Source of the DNA: Niabella sp.
GTDB lineage: Bacteria > Bacteroidota > Bacteroidia > Chitinophagales > Chitinophagaceae
DNA: 64,000 nt
Direction: 5' to 3'
Assembly (NCBI RefSeq): GCF_030150205.1
Contig: NZ_JASLGT010000017.1
Span: 124,001-188,000 of the forward strand
Shown: positions 19,628 to 28,700 of the stretch, in pieces
How positions within the stretch are numbered: position 1 is the first letter of the stretch
Layout: each line of letters begins with the position of its first letter
Notes under the pieces: model-generated
Seen by the model: the letters and a program-made list of their open reading frames with translations, nothing else
What the model was told of the DNA's origin: nothing
Databases searched by the model: none
Program-made: the position numbers and the translations under genes

Positions 19628-19635
19628 CAAATTTA
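19628..19635 (-). promoter_or_regulatory. Candidate -7 box (TAAATTTG) for lepB
   Basis: TAAATTTG on the minus strand matches the Bacteroidota TAnnTTTG -7 element and lies 22 bases before the lepB start. No clean TTTG stands at the -33 position. Just upstream (19636-19668) TTGTAAAGGGGG faces CCCTTTTACAA, an inverted repeat overlapping where the sigma factor would bind. Confidence 0.4.
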
Positions 19636-19699
19636 TTGTAAAGGGGGCATAATGTACCCTTTTACAATATATAATTAACAATTTAACGGCATCTAATGA

Positions 19700-19735
19700 A
19701 AGAGGCTGCCCCCAAATATATGGAAACAGCCTCTT
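19700..19735 (-). terminator. Terminator hairpin after the subtilase gene
   Basis: AAGAGGCTG (19700-19708) pairs with CAGCCTCTT (19727-19735). On the minus strand the stem is followed by a short T-rich tract (TTTCATT), so it would end transcription of the subtilase gene before lepB. Confidence 0.65.
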
Positions 19736-19751
19736 GCTATAACAAAAATCT

Positions 19752-21404
19752 TTATTTGCGTTTCTTGGCAGCCGGTTTTGGCGCCGCGCCGCCTTTTTGG
19801 TACGTATCGGCCAGTTTAACCGCTTCATAAGCGTTTATGATACCACCGCTTGTGCACAGGTCGGAGAGGGAAACCAATGCCCCGGTTTCGGGGTTGGTTA
19901 CTTTTTCTGTGGGTTTTACTACCGACCGTTCAATGATCTCTTTTACCTGCAGGGCGCTGAGTTCAGGATAATAACTCATGATCAGCGCTGCTAACCCGGT
20001 AACCACCGGTGCTGCCATACTGGTGCCCTGTTGATTGCCATATACATTACCACCCGGCAGCGTGGAATAGATCAATACGCCGGGTGCAAAAACATCCACC
20101 TCTTTCTTTCCATAATTGGAGAAGTTGGCCACCAGCCCGTTTTTTGCGTCGGGCCCGCTGGCTCCAACGGTGATCCAGGTGGCCGGTCTGCTTTTATCCA
20201 GGTAGTATGCCGAAGGGAAATTATATGTGGTGTCATTATCCTGTTTATCGTTCCCGGCTGCGTGTATCAGCAACACCCCTTTATCTACGGCATATTTAAC
20301 GGCTTCGTCCACCCATTTTTTTTCAGGGGAGTACCCTTTTCCAAAGCTCATATTGATCACACGGGCACCATTGTCTACCGCATACCGGATGCCCAGTGCG
20401 ATATCCTTGTCGTGCTCGTCGCCATTGGGCACCGCACGTACGGCCATGATCTGTACGTTATCGGCTACACCGTCCATACCGATACCATTCATTCTTGCCG
20501 CGCCCACAATACCGGCCACATGCGTGCCGTGCATTGCCGATTCGTCATCTACCGTAAGATTGTTATTGCCATAATACCGGTCGTTAATGTCATTATAATT
20601 ATCTTTTACCACCTCATCGCGGTAAGGCTCAGGAGCCCGTTTCCTGTTATTCATTTTTTCCACATCCCGCTCTACCACTTCGATCAGGTCTTTGTTGGTA
20701 AGATCGTCACTGTTATTGTCTTTGCTGAAAGCGGTCAGGAATGCCTTGAACTGGTTGGCATTTACCGTGGTGGCCCGGTATTCAGCAAGGTCTTTTACCG
20801 TGTATTTTTCTTTTTTCAGATCAATACGGATGATCTCGTCACCTGTTTTCATCATTTTGAGGGCCCGGTCCAGGAACATATCATCCGACCCGTTTTCATC
20901 GGGCTTAAAAACCTCGTTTTTTGCGCGCAGCCAGGTATTATAGGCTTCTTTCTCTGATGCCGGAACCTGGTCGGCGGTCTTATCCTGGTATTTGTTTCTG
21001 AATGCCCAGTAAACCCGGGCCGCTTCATAAGAATCTTTGGTCACATTGGCTTTTCCATCGCGACTGCCGATAAAATTCCAGCCATGCACATCATCGACAT
21101 ACCCGTTCTTATCATCATCGATCCCGTTGCCGGGGATCTCACCTTTATTGACCCACAAAACGGGCCGAAGGTCTTCATGGGTGGTATCGATCCCGGAATC
21201 GACAATGCCCGCAATCACCGGCGTGCTTTTTTTGTTTTTTGACTTTAGAAAATCATAGGCTTTGTCCAGGCTGATGCCATAATAACCGTCTGTTTTCAGA
21301 TCTTTCAAATGCCATCCTTTCGGAACCTCGGATTGTGCATAACCTGTCATGAGCAAAGCGCTTCCCAACAGGGACAACCCGGTTTTTTTCAACAATTTCA
21401 TCAT
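19752..21404 (-). CDS. Subtilisin-like serine peptidase (S8), secreted
   Basis: 550 residues with signal peptide MMKLLKKTGLSLLGSALLMTGYAQ. The catalytic triad is visible: Asp69 in IVDSGIDTTHED, His in AMHGTHVAGIVGA (around residue 295) and Ser in GTSMAAPVVTGLAAL near residue 480. The oxyanion Asn is in LIHAAGNDKQDND. Between the Asp and His boxes sits a ~220-residue insertion, rich in charged residues, that is not part of the minimal subtilisin fold; such insertions are common in Bacteroidota S8 peptidases. The C-terminus ends GGAAPKPAAKKRK, a short basic tail instead of a Por secretion domain. It probably acts in the periplasm on proteins or misfolded exports. A terminator follows, so it is likely monocistronic. 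Confidence 0.93.
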   Translation of the reverse strand: MMKLLKKTGLSLLGSALLMTGYAQSEVPKGWHLKDLKTDGYYGISLDKAYDFLKSKNKKSTPVIAGIVDSGIDTTHEDLRPVLWVNKGEIPGNGIDDDKNGYVDDVHGWNFIGSRDGKANVTKDSYEAARVYWAFRNKYQDKTADQVPASEKEAYNTWLRAKNEVFKPDENGSDDMFLDRALKMMKTGDEIIRIDLKKEKYTVKDLAEYRATTVNANQFKAFLTAFSKDNNSDDLTNKDLIEVVERDVEKMNNRKRAPEPYRDEVVKDNYNDINDRYYGNNNLTVDDESAMHGTHVAGIVGAARMNGIGMDGVADNVQIMAVRAVPNGDEHDKDIALGIRYAVDNGARVINMSFGKGYSPEKKWVDEAVKYAVDKGVLLIHAAGNDKQDNDTTYNFPSAYYLDKSRPATWITVGASGPDAKNGLVANFSNYGKKEVDVFAPGVLIYSTLPGGNVYGNQQGTSMAAPVVTGLAALIMSYYPELSALQVKEIIERSVVKPTEKVTNPETGALVSLSDLCTSGGIINAYEAVKLADTYQKGGAAPKPAAKKRK

Positions 21405-21441
21405 GTATTGTCTAAATTGAGTTTTCGTAATGCAAAAGCTG

Positions 21442-21449
21442 CAAATTTA
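21442..21449 (-). promoter_or_regulatory. Candidate -7 box (TAAATTTG) for the subtilase gene
   Basis: Perfect TAnnTTTG match on the minus strand, 37 bases before the ATG at 21404. The -33 partner is not well conserved. Confidence 0.45.
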
Positions 21450-21575
21450 GCGGATCTGCTTTAAAGATTATCTTAAAAGAGACCTCCTTAAAGCCAGGGT
21501 CCGGTACTATTATTTACGATGCAGTGTGGTTTTGAACCGTTGCACTTTTGTTGTTCTTTAAGTAATATTTATCAG

Positions 21576-23099
21576 TTACAGGTCAAACCGGATACCCTGG
21601 GCCAGGGGCAGGGCCGTGCTGTAGTTAATGGTATTGGTTTGACGCCGCATGTAATTTTTCCAGGCATCGCTGCCGCTTTCCCTTCCGCCGCCGGTTTCTT
21701 TTTCTCCGCCAAAAGCGCCCCCGATCTCCGCACCGGAGGTACCGATATTGACGTTGGCAATACCACAATCGCTTCCGGCTGCCGAAAGAAATTGTTCAGC
21801 TTCCCGCAGGTTCAGGGTCATAATGGCGGATGAAAGTCCCTGGGGCACTTCGTTCTGTAACGCAATAGCCTCCTCCAGGGTATGATATTTCAGCAGGTAC
21901 AGAATGGGAGCGAAGGTCTCTTCTTTTACAATAGAATACCCGGGTTTAACTTCTGCAACACAGGGTTTTACGTAACATCCGCTTTTGTAGCTATCACCCT
22001 CCAGTATGCCACCTTCCACAAGAAAGCGGCCTCCTTCTTCCCGGCATTTTTCAATAGCGCTGATATAGGCCTGCACGGCGGCTTTGTCGATAAGCGGGCC
22101 TACATGATTCACCGGATCAAGCGGGTCGCCGATCTTTAGCTGGCTATACGCCTGTTTTAATTTTTCTTTTGCGGTTTCATAAACGGACTCATGAATAATA
22201 AGACGGCGGGTACTGGTACAGCGTTGTCCGGCCGTACCTACGGCACCAAACAGCGCCCCTGTTATCGCAATATTCAGATCTGCGTCTTTTGAAATAATGA
22301 TGGCATTGTTGCCACCCAGTTCCAGCAGGGAGCGGCCCAGCCGGCCGGCTACTGTTGCGGCTACCGATTTGCCCATCCGGGTAGAACCCGTTGCTGAAAC
22401 AAGGGCAACCCGGGTATCTTCAGCAAGCCAGGCACCGGCTGCTCTTTCACCGGAAATTAAATTACAGACGCCTTCTGGTACATTATTGGATTCAAATACT
22501 TTAGAAACAATATGCTGACAAGCTACGGCACATAACGGTGTTTTCTCAGAAGGCTTCCAGATACAGGTATTGCCACAAACCCAGGCCAGCATGGCGTTCC
22601 AGCTCCATACAGCTACCGGGAAATTAAAAGCAGAAATAATACCCACCACTCCAAGCGGATGGTATTGCTCGTACATCCGGTGGCAGGGCCGTTCACTATG
22701 CATGGTAAGTCCATAAAGCTGCCGGCTAAGGCCTACCGCAAAATCGCAGATGTCGATCATTTCCTGCACCTCGCCCCAGCCTTCCTGGAGGCTTTTTCCC
22801 ATTTCATAGGACACCAATCTTCCAAGAGCATCTTTATGCGTCCGCAGGGCATCGCCGATCTGCCGCACCACATCTCCCCGCCGTGGTGCGGGCCATGCGC
22901 GCCATTCGGTAAAAGCGGCCTGTGCCTTTGCCACCACTTCATTATAGGTGGTTTCATCTGTAGCTGTTACGGTTCCGATCAGCTGACCGTTTACCGGCGA
23001 GTACGACATGATATCGTCTGAAAGCGCACCCAGCCAGGTGCTGCCCGTGCTGGTACCCCGGTTGTTTTTTTCAATGCCCAGTGTTTTTAAAAAATCCAT
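21576..23099 (-). CDS. Aldehyde dehydrogenase, ALDH7 type (L-piperidine-6-carboxylate/alpha-aminoadipic semialdehyde dehydrogenase-like)
   Basis: 507 residues from ATG 23099; the frame extends 39 codons upstream but MDFLKTLGIEKNNRG is the usual family start. The NAD-binding block (SAFNFPVAVWSWN), the catalytic Cys in GTAGQRCTSTRRL and the general-base Glu in LELGGNNAI are present. The set of motifs (YHPLGVVGIISAFNFPVAVW, GSTRMGK, KETGGGRESGSDAWK) is that of the ALDH7A1/antiquitin family, which oxidises alpha-aminoadipic semialdehyde during lysine breakdown. No other lysine-catabolic gene lies beside it. Cytosolic. Substrate is inferred from family resemblance. Confidence 0.9.
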   Translation of the reverse strand: MDFLKTLGIEKNNRGTSTGSTWLGALSDDIMSYSPVNGQLIGTVTATDETTYNEVVAKAQAAFTEWRAWPAPRRGDVVRQIGDALRTHKDALGRLVSYEMGKSLQEGWGEVQEMIDICDFAVGLSRQLYGLTMHSERPCHRMYEQYHPLGVVGIISAFNFPVAVWSWNAMLAWVCGNTCIWKPSEKTPLCAVACQHIVSKVFESNNVPEGVCNLISGERAAGAWLAEDTRVALVSATGSTRMGKSVAATVAGRLGRSLLELGGNNAIIISKDADLNIAITGALFGAVGTAGQRCTSTRRLIIHESVYETAKEKLKQAYSQLKIGDPLDPVNHVGPLIDKAAVQAYISAIEKCREEGGRFLVEGGILEGDSYKSGCYVKPCVAEVKPGYSIVKEETFAPILYLLKYHTLEEAIALQNEVPQGLSSAIMTLNLREAEQFLSAAGSDCGIANVNIGTSGAEIGGAFGGEKETGGGRESGSDAWKNYMRRQTNTINYSTALPLAQGIRFDL

Positions 23100-23478
23100 A
23101 GTTGTGATTTTGATCGGGGAATTTACGAAAAATAAACCGGAGTCGTTCGCCATGGAAGCACAGAACCACTGAAGCTTTTTAGAATCTGCGCGTTCGATGA
23201 TTTTTGTGAGGTACACCGGAATATGCAGGACTATTGATCACTGTTGTTTTTTTGGGTGTTCCGGTTGCAAAAAAACAGAAGCTGTTTGTCATTTTGGACT
23301 CCGTTATCCGGCACGGGATGGCGGTTTGAAAGTGATGAAGAGATACAGGCATTGAAGCACCCTGTTTTTCTGTATTTCAGTATTTCTGTGACATAAAAGA
23401 AGCAACAACCGGTCATGATTTTCCGTTGATTTCCTGTAAGTTTGAAGTATCTACTTAAAATAAAATCAATAACGTCAT
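23100..23478. other. Divergent intergenic region
   Basis: These 379 bases separate two divergent genes and must hold both promoters. A stuttering CTGTATTTCAGTATTTCTG stretch occurs near 23370. The open frame on the minus strand here runs into the oxidoreductase gene and is a shadow. Confidence 0.4.
23437..23444 (+). promoter_or_regulatory. Candidate -7 box (TAAGTTTG) for the oxidoreductase gene
   Basis: TAAGTTTG fits TAnnTTTG exactly and lies 34 bases before the ATG at 23479, a normal leader length. No strong -33 TTTG is present. Confidence 0.5.
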
Positions 23479-24555
23479 ATGAGTGAAAAACGGATACGGG
23501 TACTGGTAGCAGGCTGCGGAAATATGGGTAGCTCGCATGCGGCCGCCTATCATCAAATGGAAGCCTTCGAAATTTGCGGACTGGTATCCCGGGGTAACAG
23601 TAATCGGGAACTAAACCAGCAACTGGCTGCGGATTACCCGCTTTATTCGGATTATTACGAAGCACTTGCCGAAACAAAACCGGATGCCGTTTGCATTGCC
23701 ACCTATCAGGATACCCATGAAGCGTATGCTATAAAAGCCCTGGAAGCCGGCGCCCATGTATTTATTGAAAAGCCGCTGGCAGATTCTGTTGCCGGGGCAG
23801 AGCGGGTAGTGGAAGCTGCTAAAAAGCATCAAAAGAAATTGGTGATCGGTTATATCCTGCGGCATCACCCTTCCTGGAAAAAATTTATCGAACTGGCCGC
23901 CGGGCTGGGCCGTCCCCTGGTAATGCGGATGAACCTGAACCAGCAAAGCAGTGGCCATGCCTGGCAGGTGCACAAAAAATTTCTTTCCAATATGAGCCCC
24001 ATCGTAGACTGCGGTGTGCATTACATTGATGTGATGTGCCAGATGGTGCGCTCAAAACCGGTACAGGTAACCGCTATCGGTGCGCGCCTTTCGGAATCCG
24101 TTCCGGAGGGGAACTATAACTATGGCCAGTTGCAGATTAGGTTTGAGGATGGATCTGTTGGCTGGTATGAAGCGGGATGGGGACCCATGATCAGTGAAAC
24201 GGCTTTTTTTGTAAAAGATGTGATCGGTCCGAAGGGTTCAGTTTCCATCGTGGCTAAAAATGCAGGCGGAGTAGGCGCTTCTTCCAATATTGACGCGCAT
24301 ACAAAAACAGAATCTATTTTATTGCATCACGCAGATATCGATGCCGATGACCGGTTTACAAAGAACGATGAATGGATCGATATGCAGGATGAGCCTGGCC
24401 ACCAGGAGCTTTGCAACCGGCAGCAGCGTTACTTTTACGATGCGATCGTTCAGGATACAGACCTTACGGATCATATGAATGATGCGGTAAACAGCCTGCG
24501 GATCGCATTCGCCTGCGATGAATCGGTAAAGACGGGGCAGGTGGTGATGTTATAG
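23479..24555 (+). CDS. Gfo/Idh/MocA-family oxidoreductase
   Basis: 358 residues. The N-terminal Rossmann domain starts VLVAGCGNMGSSHAAAYHQM, followed by the EKPLADSVAGAERV motif whose EKP lysine is typical of the family. The C-terminal alpha/beta domain has the conserved DCGVHYIDVMCQM block, where the Asp and His are catalytic candidates. These enzymes oxidise or reduce sugars or cyclitols with NAD(P). No signal peptide, so cytosolic, unlike the Tat-exported relative at 29183. It stands alone between a divergent aldehyde dehydrogenase and a convergent membrane protein gene, so the substrate cannot be inferred. Confidence 0.88.
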   Translation: MSEKRIRVLVAGCGNMGSSHAAAYHQMEAFEICGLVSRGNSNRELNQQLAADYPLYSDYYEALAETKPDAVCIATYQDTHEAYAIKALEAGAHVFIEKPLADSVAGAERVVEAAKKHQKKLVIGYILRHHPSWKKFIELAAGLGRPLVMRMNLNQQSSGHAWQVHKKFLSNMSPIVDCGVHYIDVMCQMVRSKPVQVTAIGARLSESVPEGNYNYGQLQIRFEDGSVGWYEAGWGPMISETAFFVKDVIGPKGSVSIVAKNAGGVGASSNIDAHTKTESILLHHADIDADDRFTKNDEWIDMQDEPGHQELCNRQQRYFYDAIVQDTDLTDHMNDAVNSLRIAFACDESVKTGQVVML

Positions 24556-24559
24556 GATT

Positions 24560-24735
24560 TAATCGATAGGGAATAGGCAATAGGCAATAGTGAATGGAGA
24601 ATGGGCGGCAGGGAATCAATGCCGTTTTCATATTACTAAATAAAAAGAGGCTGCCTGTTTTCAGGATAACCTCTTTTTATAATAGGCATTCACAACTGAG
24701 ACTATTGACTGTTCACTATTCAATACTTTTCCTTA
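24560..24735. repeat. Intergenic repeat element with terminator core, copy 1
   Basis: Shares with the element at 25575-25745 the order: AATAGGCAATAGTGAA-like words, GCAGGGAATCAATGC, AATAAAAAGAGG(C), TTTTCAGGA.AACCTCTTTTTA, and closing TTCACTATTCA-like words. The outer words are roughly inverted relative to each other. An open frame through it gives similar peptides in both copies only because the DNA is repeated. Confidence 0.75.
24642..24678. terminator. Bidirectional terminator in repeat copy 1
   Basis: AAAAAGAGG (24642-24650) pairs perfectly with CCTCTTTTT (24670-24678), with an inner CCTG/CAGG stem. It sits between two convergent genes and has T-runs on both strands. Confidence 0.8.
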
Positions 24736-24758
24736 AGCCAGATGTTGGGCCGGAAGAC

Positions 24759-25511
24759 TTAATGCCCGAGATGATCTTTTGTATCAGGTTGTATCAGGCT
24801 TTGAACGGGGTAAGCGGGCCGATTCTCTTTTTTTATTTCAGCAAGCCCACTATACCGGTAAGTGAGAACTTTAAAAATACTCAATAGTGCAACGATGGTG
24901 GTAATGGCTATAGCAGTGTTGTTTTTTATAGCAACAGTGATGGAAATAACGACCAGGCAACTCAGGATCACTATAGAAACCAGGCCGGCGTTTGATGCCA
25001 TGAAACCTGGCTGCCGGGCTATATGGTTTCCGGGTGCCTGACGGGCATTATACTCCTGTATTTTTTTCCTGATTTCCTGAGTTAGTTTTTTTGTTTCCAA
25101 TGAAAAGCCGCATACCCTGTTTTTGGTTGCAAGCAAAAATGATGTTTTGGCCCCGTTTGTATGGGAAAATTTCAGGCGATCGGCAAAGGGATTAAAAATA
25201 TAAAGCGTATAACTCTTAAGCGAGGAGAGCGGGATCTCCTTTCTTTTTATAATATGTCCATTCTTATCTAAGTACCCGATGCGGATGATATCACTATCGC
25301 AGTCAACCCTGATGGGTTTGCCAAAGTAGTCCTCAAAAAACAGGCCCAAAAATACCAGCAAAATCATCCCGGCAGCTACCACCACAATACATGTTTTCAT
25401 AAGGAGCGGCTCATTGTGTTGTTGAAAGTAATATCCCACTCCCAAAAAAAGAATGAGAACCACCATTGCAATCCATCCGATCAGTGGTCTGTTTGTTATA
25501 TAGCTGATCAT
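24759..25511 (-). CDS. Unrecognised integral membrane protein with a central PH-like segment
   Basis: I do not recognise this 250-residue protein. Two membrane helices lie near the N-terminus (LIGWIAMVVLILFLGVGYYF, TCIVVVAAGMILLVFLGLF), then a soluble stretch of about 105 residues with alternating hydrophobic strands (IRVDCDSDIIRIGYLDKNG, IPLSSLKSYTLYIF, SFLLATKNRVCGFSL) and a helix LTQEIRKKIQEY, then two more helices (GLVSIVILSCLVVISITVAI, AIAITTIVALLSIF). This layout resembles membrane proteins with a PH-like domain between helix pairs, but that is only a resemblance. It is flanked on both sides by the two copies of an intergenic terminator repeat and is probably monocistronic. Confidence 0.6.
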   Translation of the reverse strand: MISYITNRPLIGWIAMVVLILFLGVGYYFQQHNEPLLMKTCIVVVAAGMILLVFLGLFFEDYFGKPIRVDCDSDIIRIGYLDKNGHIIKRKEIPLSSLKSYTLYIFNPFADRLKFSHTNGAKTSFLLATKNRVCGFSLETKKLTQEIRKKIQEYNARQAPGNHIARQPGFMASNAGLVSIVILSCLVVISITVAIKNNTAIAITTIVALLSIFKVLTYRYSGLAEIKKENRPAYPVQSLIQPDTKDHLGH

Positions 25512-25574
25512 ACCGTTTATTATAGCTGCTATAAATATAGCTTATTGAAATCAATCTGCAATGCAGTGTCCGGG

Positions 25575-25745
25575 AATAGTTCATAGTCAATGGTCAATAG
25601 TAATGGGCAAGCAGGGAATCAATGCGGCTTCCACCTTTTATCAAATAAAAAGAGGCCGCCCATTTTCAGGACAACCTCTTTTTACGATAGTCATGGGCTA
25701 TTTGCTGTCAACCTTTCACTATCAACTTCTCACTATTCACTATTA
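25575..25745. repeat. Intergenic repeat element with terminator core, copy 2
   Basis: Second copy of the element described at 24560-24735, in the same orientation, about 1 kb away. It includes GTCAATGGTCAATAGTAATG at the left, GCAGGGAATCAATGCGG, the terminator core, and CTTTCACTATCAACTTCTCA words that run to within a few bases of the next gene's stop. Confidence 0.75.
25647..25683 (-). terminator. Terminator in repeat copy 2
   Basis: AAAAAGAGG (25647-25655) pairs with CCTCTTTTT (25675-25683). It lies 60 bases after the stop of the DUF1080 gene on the minus strand and would end that operon. Confidence 0.8.
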
Positions 25746-28700
25746 TTTCTTCCCCATATCCTTTATCCTCAGGTTCCGGAATTTAACATAGGAGCCATGT
25801 CCCAGGAACCCGATATGCCCGGTCTTATTCAGCAAGCCGGGATGTTTTTTATGATCCGGTGTATCGGTATTGTTCTTACTGGCCTTGGCAATATCACCAT
25901 CTACGATGGTCTTACCATTCAGGATCACGGTAATGTGATTGCCTACGGCTCTTACTTCCTCGTAGTTCCATTCGCCCACCGGTTTTAAATAACCTCTTAA
26001 GGCCGGGATGATTCCATAAACGGAGCCATGATACTGGTAAGGCTGCAGCTCTTTATAGATAGGCGCTTCGTTGTCCAGGATCTGCAGCTCCATACCCTCA
26101 TAAGCGGCATCGCCGGTTAACGGGGCACGGATACCCAAACCATTGTTGGCACCCGGTGTTAACTGGAATTCGAAACGCATTACAAAATCGCTGTATTCTT
26201 TTTCGGTATATACGTTGCGGTTAGCACCTTCCGGAACGGCAATGGTAGGATCGCAGATGATGTTGCCATCCTGGGCAAAATAGCCCTCGGTATTGCCGGT
26301 CCAGCCTTTCATGTCCACGCCGTTGAACATCGGTACAAACCCTTCTTTCTTTTCCTGTTCATTCAGTACATAGGGCTGGGGACGGGGAATTTCGCGCACA
26401 TATACATCGCGGAATTCGAGCCGGGTACCGTGCGCCTGCAGTTCAATCGCCTCTTTAGAGAAGATGGGAATATTACGATCCCAGTAATTTTCCAGTACGG
26501 TGTTGTTGGTAACCAGCTGACCATTCAGGTAAACGGTTACTTTGTTGCCCACCATCTTTATGCGGAATGTATTCCATTCGTTGATGGGGTTATCGGCAAA
26601 AACAAGCGGCGTGCTCCGGTTTTTCTGGTTGTTATATAAACCTCCGGAACCAACCTGGGCGCCTACATCGGTACGCGAAGGATCCCAGGTCTGCACCTGC
26701 GGAGAACCTCTTAAATAAACACCACCATCGCCTTTGGCTTCCATTCTCCAATCTACAAACATTTCAAAGTCTTCGTACATTTTAGCAGATACCAGGTTGT
26801 CGAACCCTTTACCGTCAAACACCAGCACTCCGTTCTCTACCCGCCAGTCTCTGCGCATCAGTTCATCGGCTTTTTGCTGCGCTTCTGCCAGTTGCTGAGG
26901 CGTCATCTTCGCCCTTGTGAGCGGATTGCCCACCAGGCCTTTCCAGCCGGAGAGGTCCCTGCCATTGAACATAGACACATAACCCGGTTCCTTTGGAAGA
27001 CCCGCCAGTTGTTTTACCCAGGCCGCTTTCTGATAAGCTGCCTCGCCATCTTTGTTCAAAGAGATCGCTTTGTTTACAATGTCTTCTACCATCGGTCCGT
27101 AAAGATCGGTATGATCGGTAACGATCGCCATTACCGCCTGTACGGCGGCTTGTTGCAATGCGGCATCATCTAAGTATTTGGAAACAAATACCAGGGATAA
27201 TAAGGAACTGTTGCTGGAGATACCCCGGAGGATATTTGTTTTTTGTGTATTGTCAGCAGCCAGGTCCATGGCCTTGCGGAACATCAGGATCTTCTGATCG
27301 GTTGGATTTTTAGAGCGGTTGATGCCTGCAATAAAGCTATTGAGTGCTTCCTTTTTAAAAGCGGCATTGGCCGGGCCTTTGGCAATGGTATAAAGTGCAT
27401 CCAATGCTGTAAAATCACTCCAGGATGCAAGGGCTTTCAATGCCGCGGCTTTCTGATCCTGGTTACCGGTATTGAAATCGTTCCGTACCACATCCAGGGC
27501 TTCTTTACCACCAATATCACCCAGTACGGAATAATAGTGGGTTTTGCTGGCGCCCGCACCATTCATCAGCTCTTTTACCGCTGCAACCTGGTCTGCCTTT
27601 GTTTTCTTTTCTTTAATGGCTGCAAACAACGACTGTTGCAGGGCATCGGCTTCTTCTGCATTGGACGTTTGGTTCAGCAGGGCGGCGATCTTTGCTTCAT
27701 CCCCGGCTGCAGCTACATAGGGCAGGGCCTTTATTGCGGCAAGCCGTACGGCGGCATCGCTGTTGGTAACATCTCCAAAAACGGTGGAGGCGTATTGCTC
27801 ACCTCCACGGCGGGCTACTATGTCCATCAGAGCGGTGCGTGCCGTGCCCGAAGCCTGAGGCAACAGGGCTGCGGCCTGACTGGCTACCTCGGCGCCTTTG
27901 ATGGTCAACAGGGCATTTTTAGCTGCACCGGCTATTGTTGCGTCACCGGATTTAACCAGGTTCAGCAATGGCGCAATGGCCTTGTCTTCACCGGCACGTG
28001 CAATAGCGGCGATGGCTGCCAGCTGCACCTGTTTGTTATCAGAACCCAGGAGGCTGGTCAGCAGCGGCAATGCCGACTGATCTTTATGCGCTCCGAATAC
28101 ATATAACAGGTCTGCCTGCTGATCGGGATCGCTTGCTTTTTTTACAGCATCCTGCAGCTGTGCAGCTGTTTGGGCATTATAGGATTGCTCCAGCAAGGCT
28201 ACGGCTGCTGCACGGTATTGTTTATCGGATGATGAAAGTGCTGAAAGCAGCTCCGGGCGCGCATTTTCTCCGGCCGTTTTATAAAGCAGGGCCAGGGCTG
28301 CGTTTTTGAACTGTGCGGGCAGGCCGTTCATGGCCAGTAAGGCACGGGCCGTTGTTTCGGCTTCTGCTTTACCCGTACCTGCTGCTGCTTTAGAAAGATA
28401 ACGCAGGTAAGAGTTCATTGTATTGGATGCTTCCGCCTTATAGTTTACCTTTTGTGCAGCGGCTTTCATGGTAGCGGCTGATTGCGGATCACCGATCACT
28501 GCCAGTGCATACAGCAATACCTTTTGAGTATTGGCATCCTGCGCAGTGGGGTACAGTTGCTGCAATTTTTTTGCTGCAGGTGCATATCCCATATCGCCTA
28601 ATGCTTTTATCAGTGTGATCTGCTGGCTGCCTTTTGCTGTAGTTAATGCATATAATAATGCGTTTGCTGAAGTGGTGGTATTAACCCGTACCAGTACCCG

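Noticed and set aside
20031..20957. 308-residue plus-strand frame opposite the subtilase gene
   Set aside because: Antisense shadow of the S8 peptidase; its composition (many His, Ile, Val, Cys) is typical of antisense frames in these genes.
23231..23677. 148-residue minus-strand frame in the divergent gap
   Set aside because: It runs into the oxidoreductase gene antisense and across its promoter; no family features.
24594..24887. Similar peptides encoded in the two intergenic repeat copies (also 25590-25988)
   Set aside because: Similarity follows from the repeated DNA with the terminator inside; a coding gene would not carry a perfect terminator hairpin in its middle.
27243..28106. 287-residue plus-strand frame opposite the HEAT/DUF1080 gene
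   Set aside because: Cys- and Gly-rich antisense shadow of the Ala-rich HEAT repeats.
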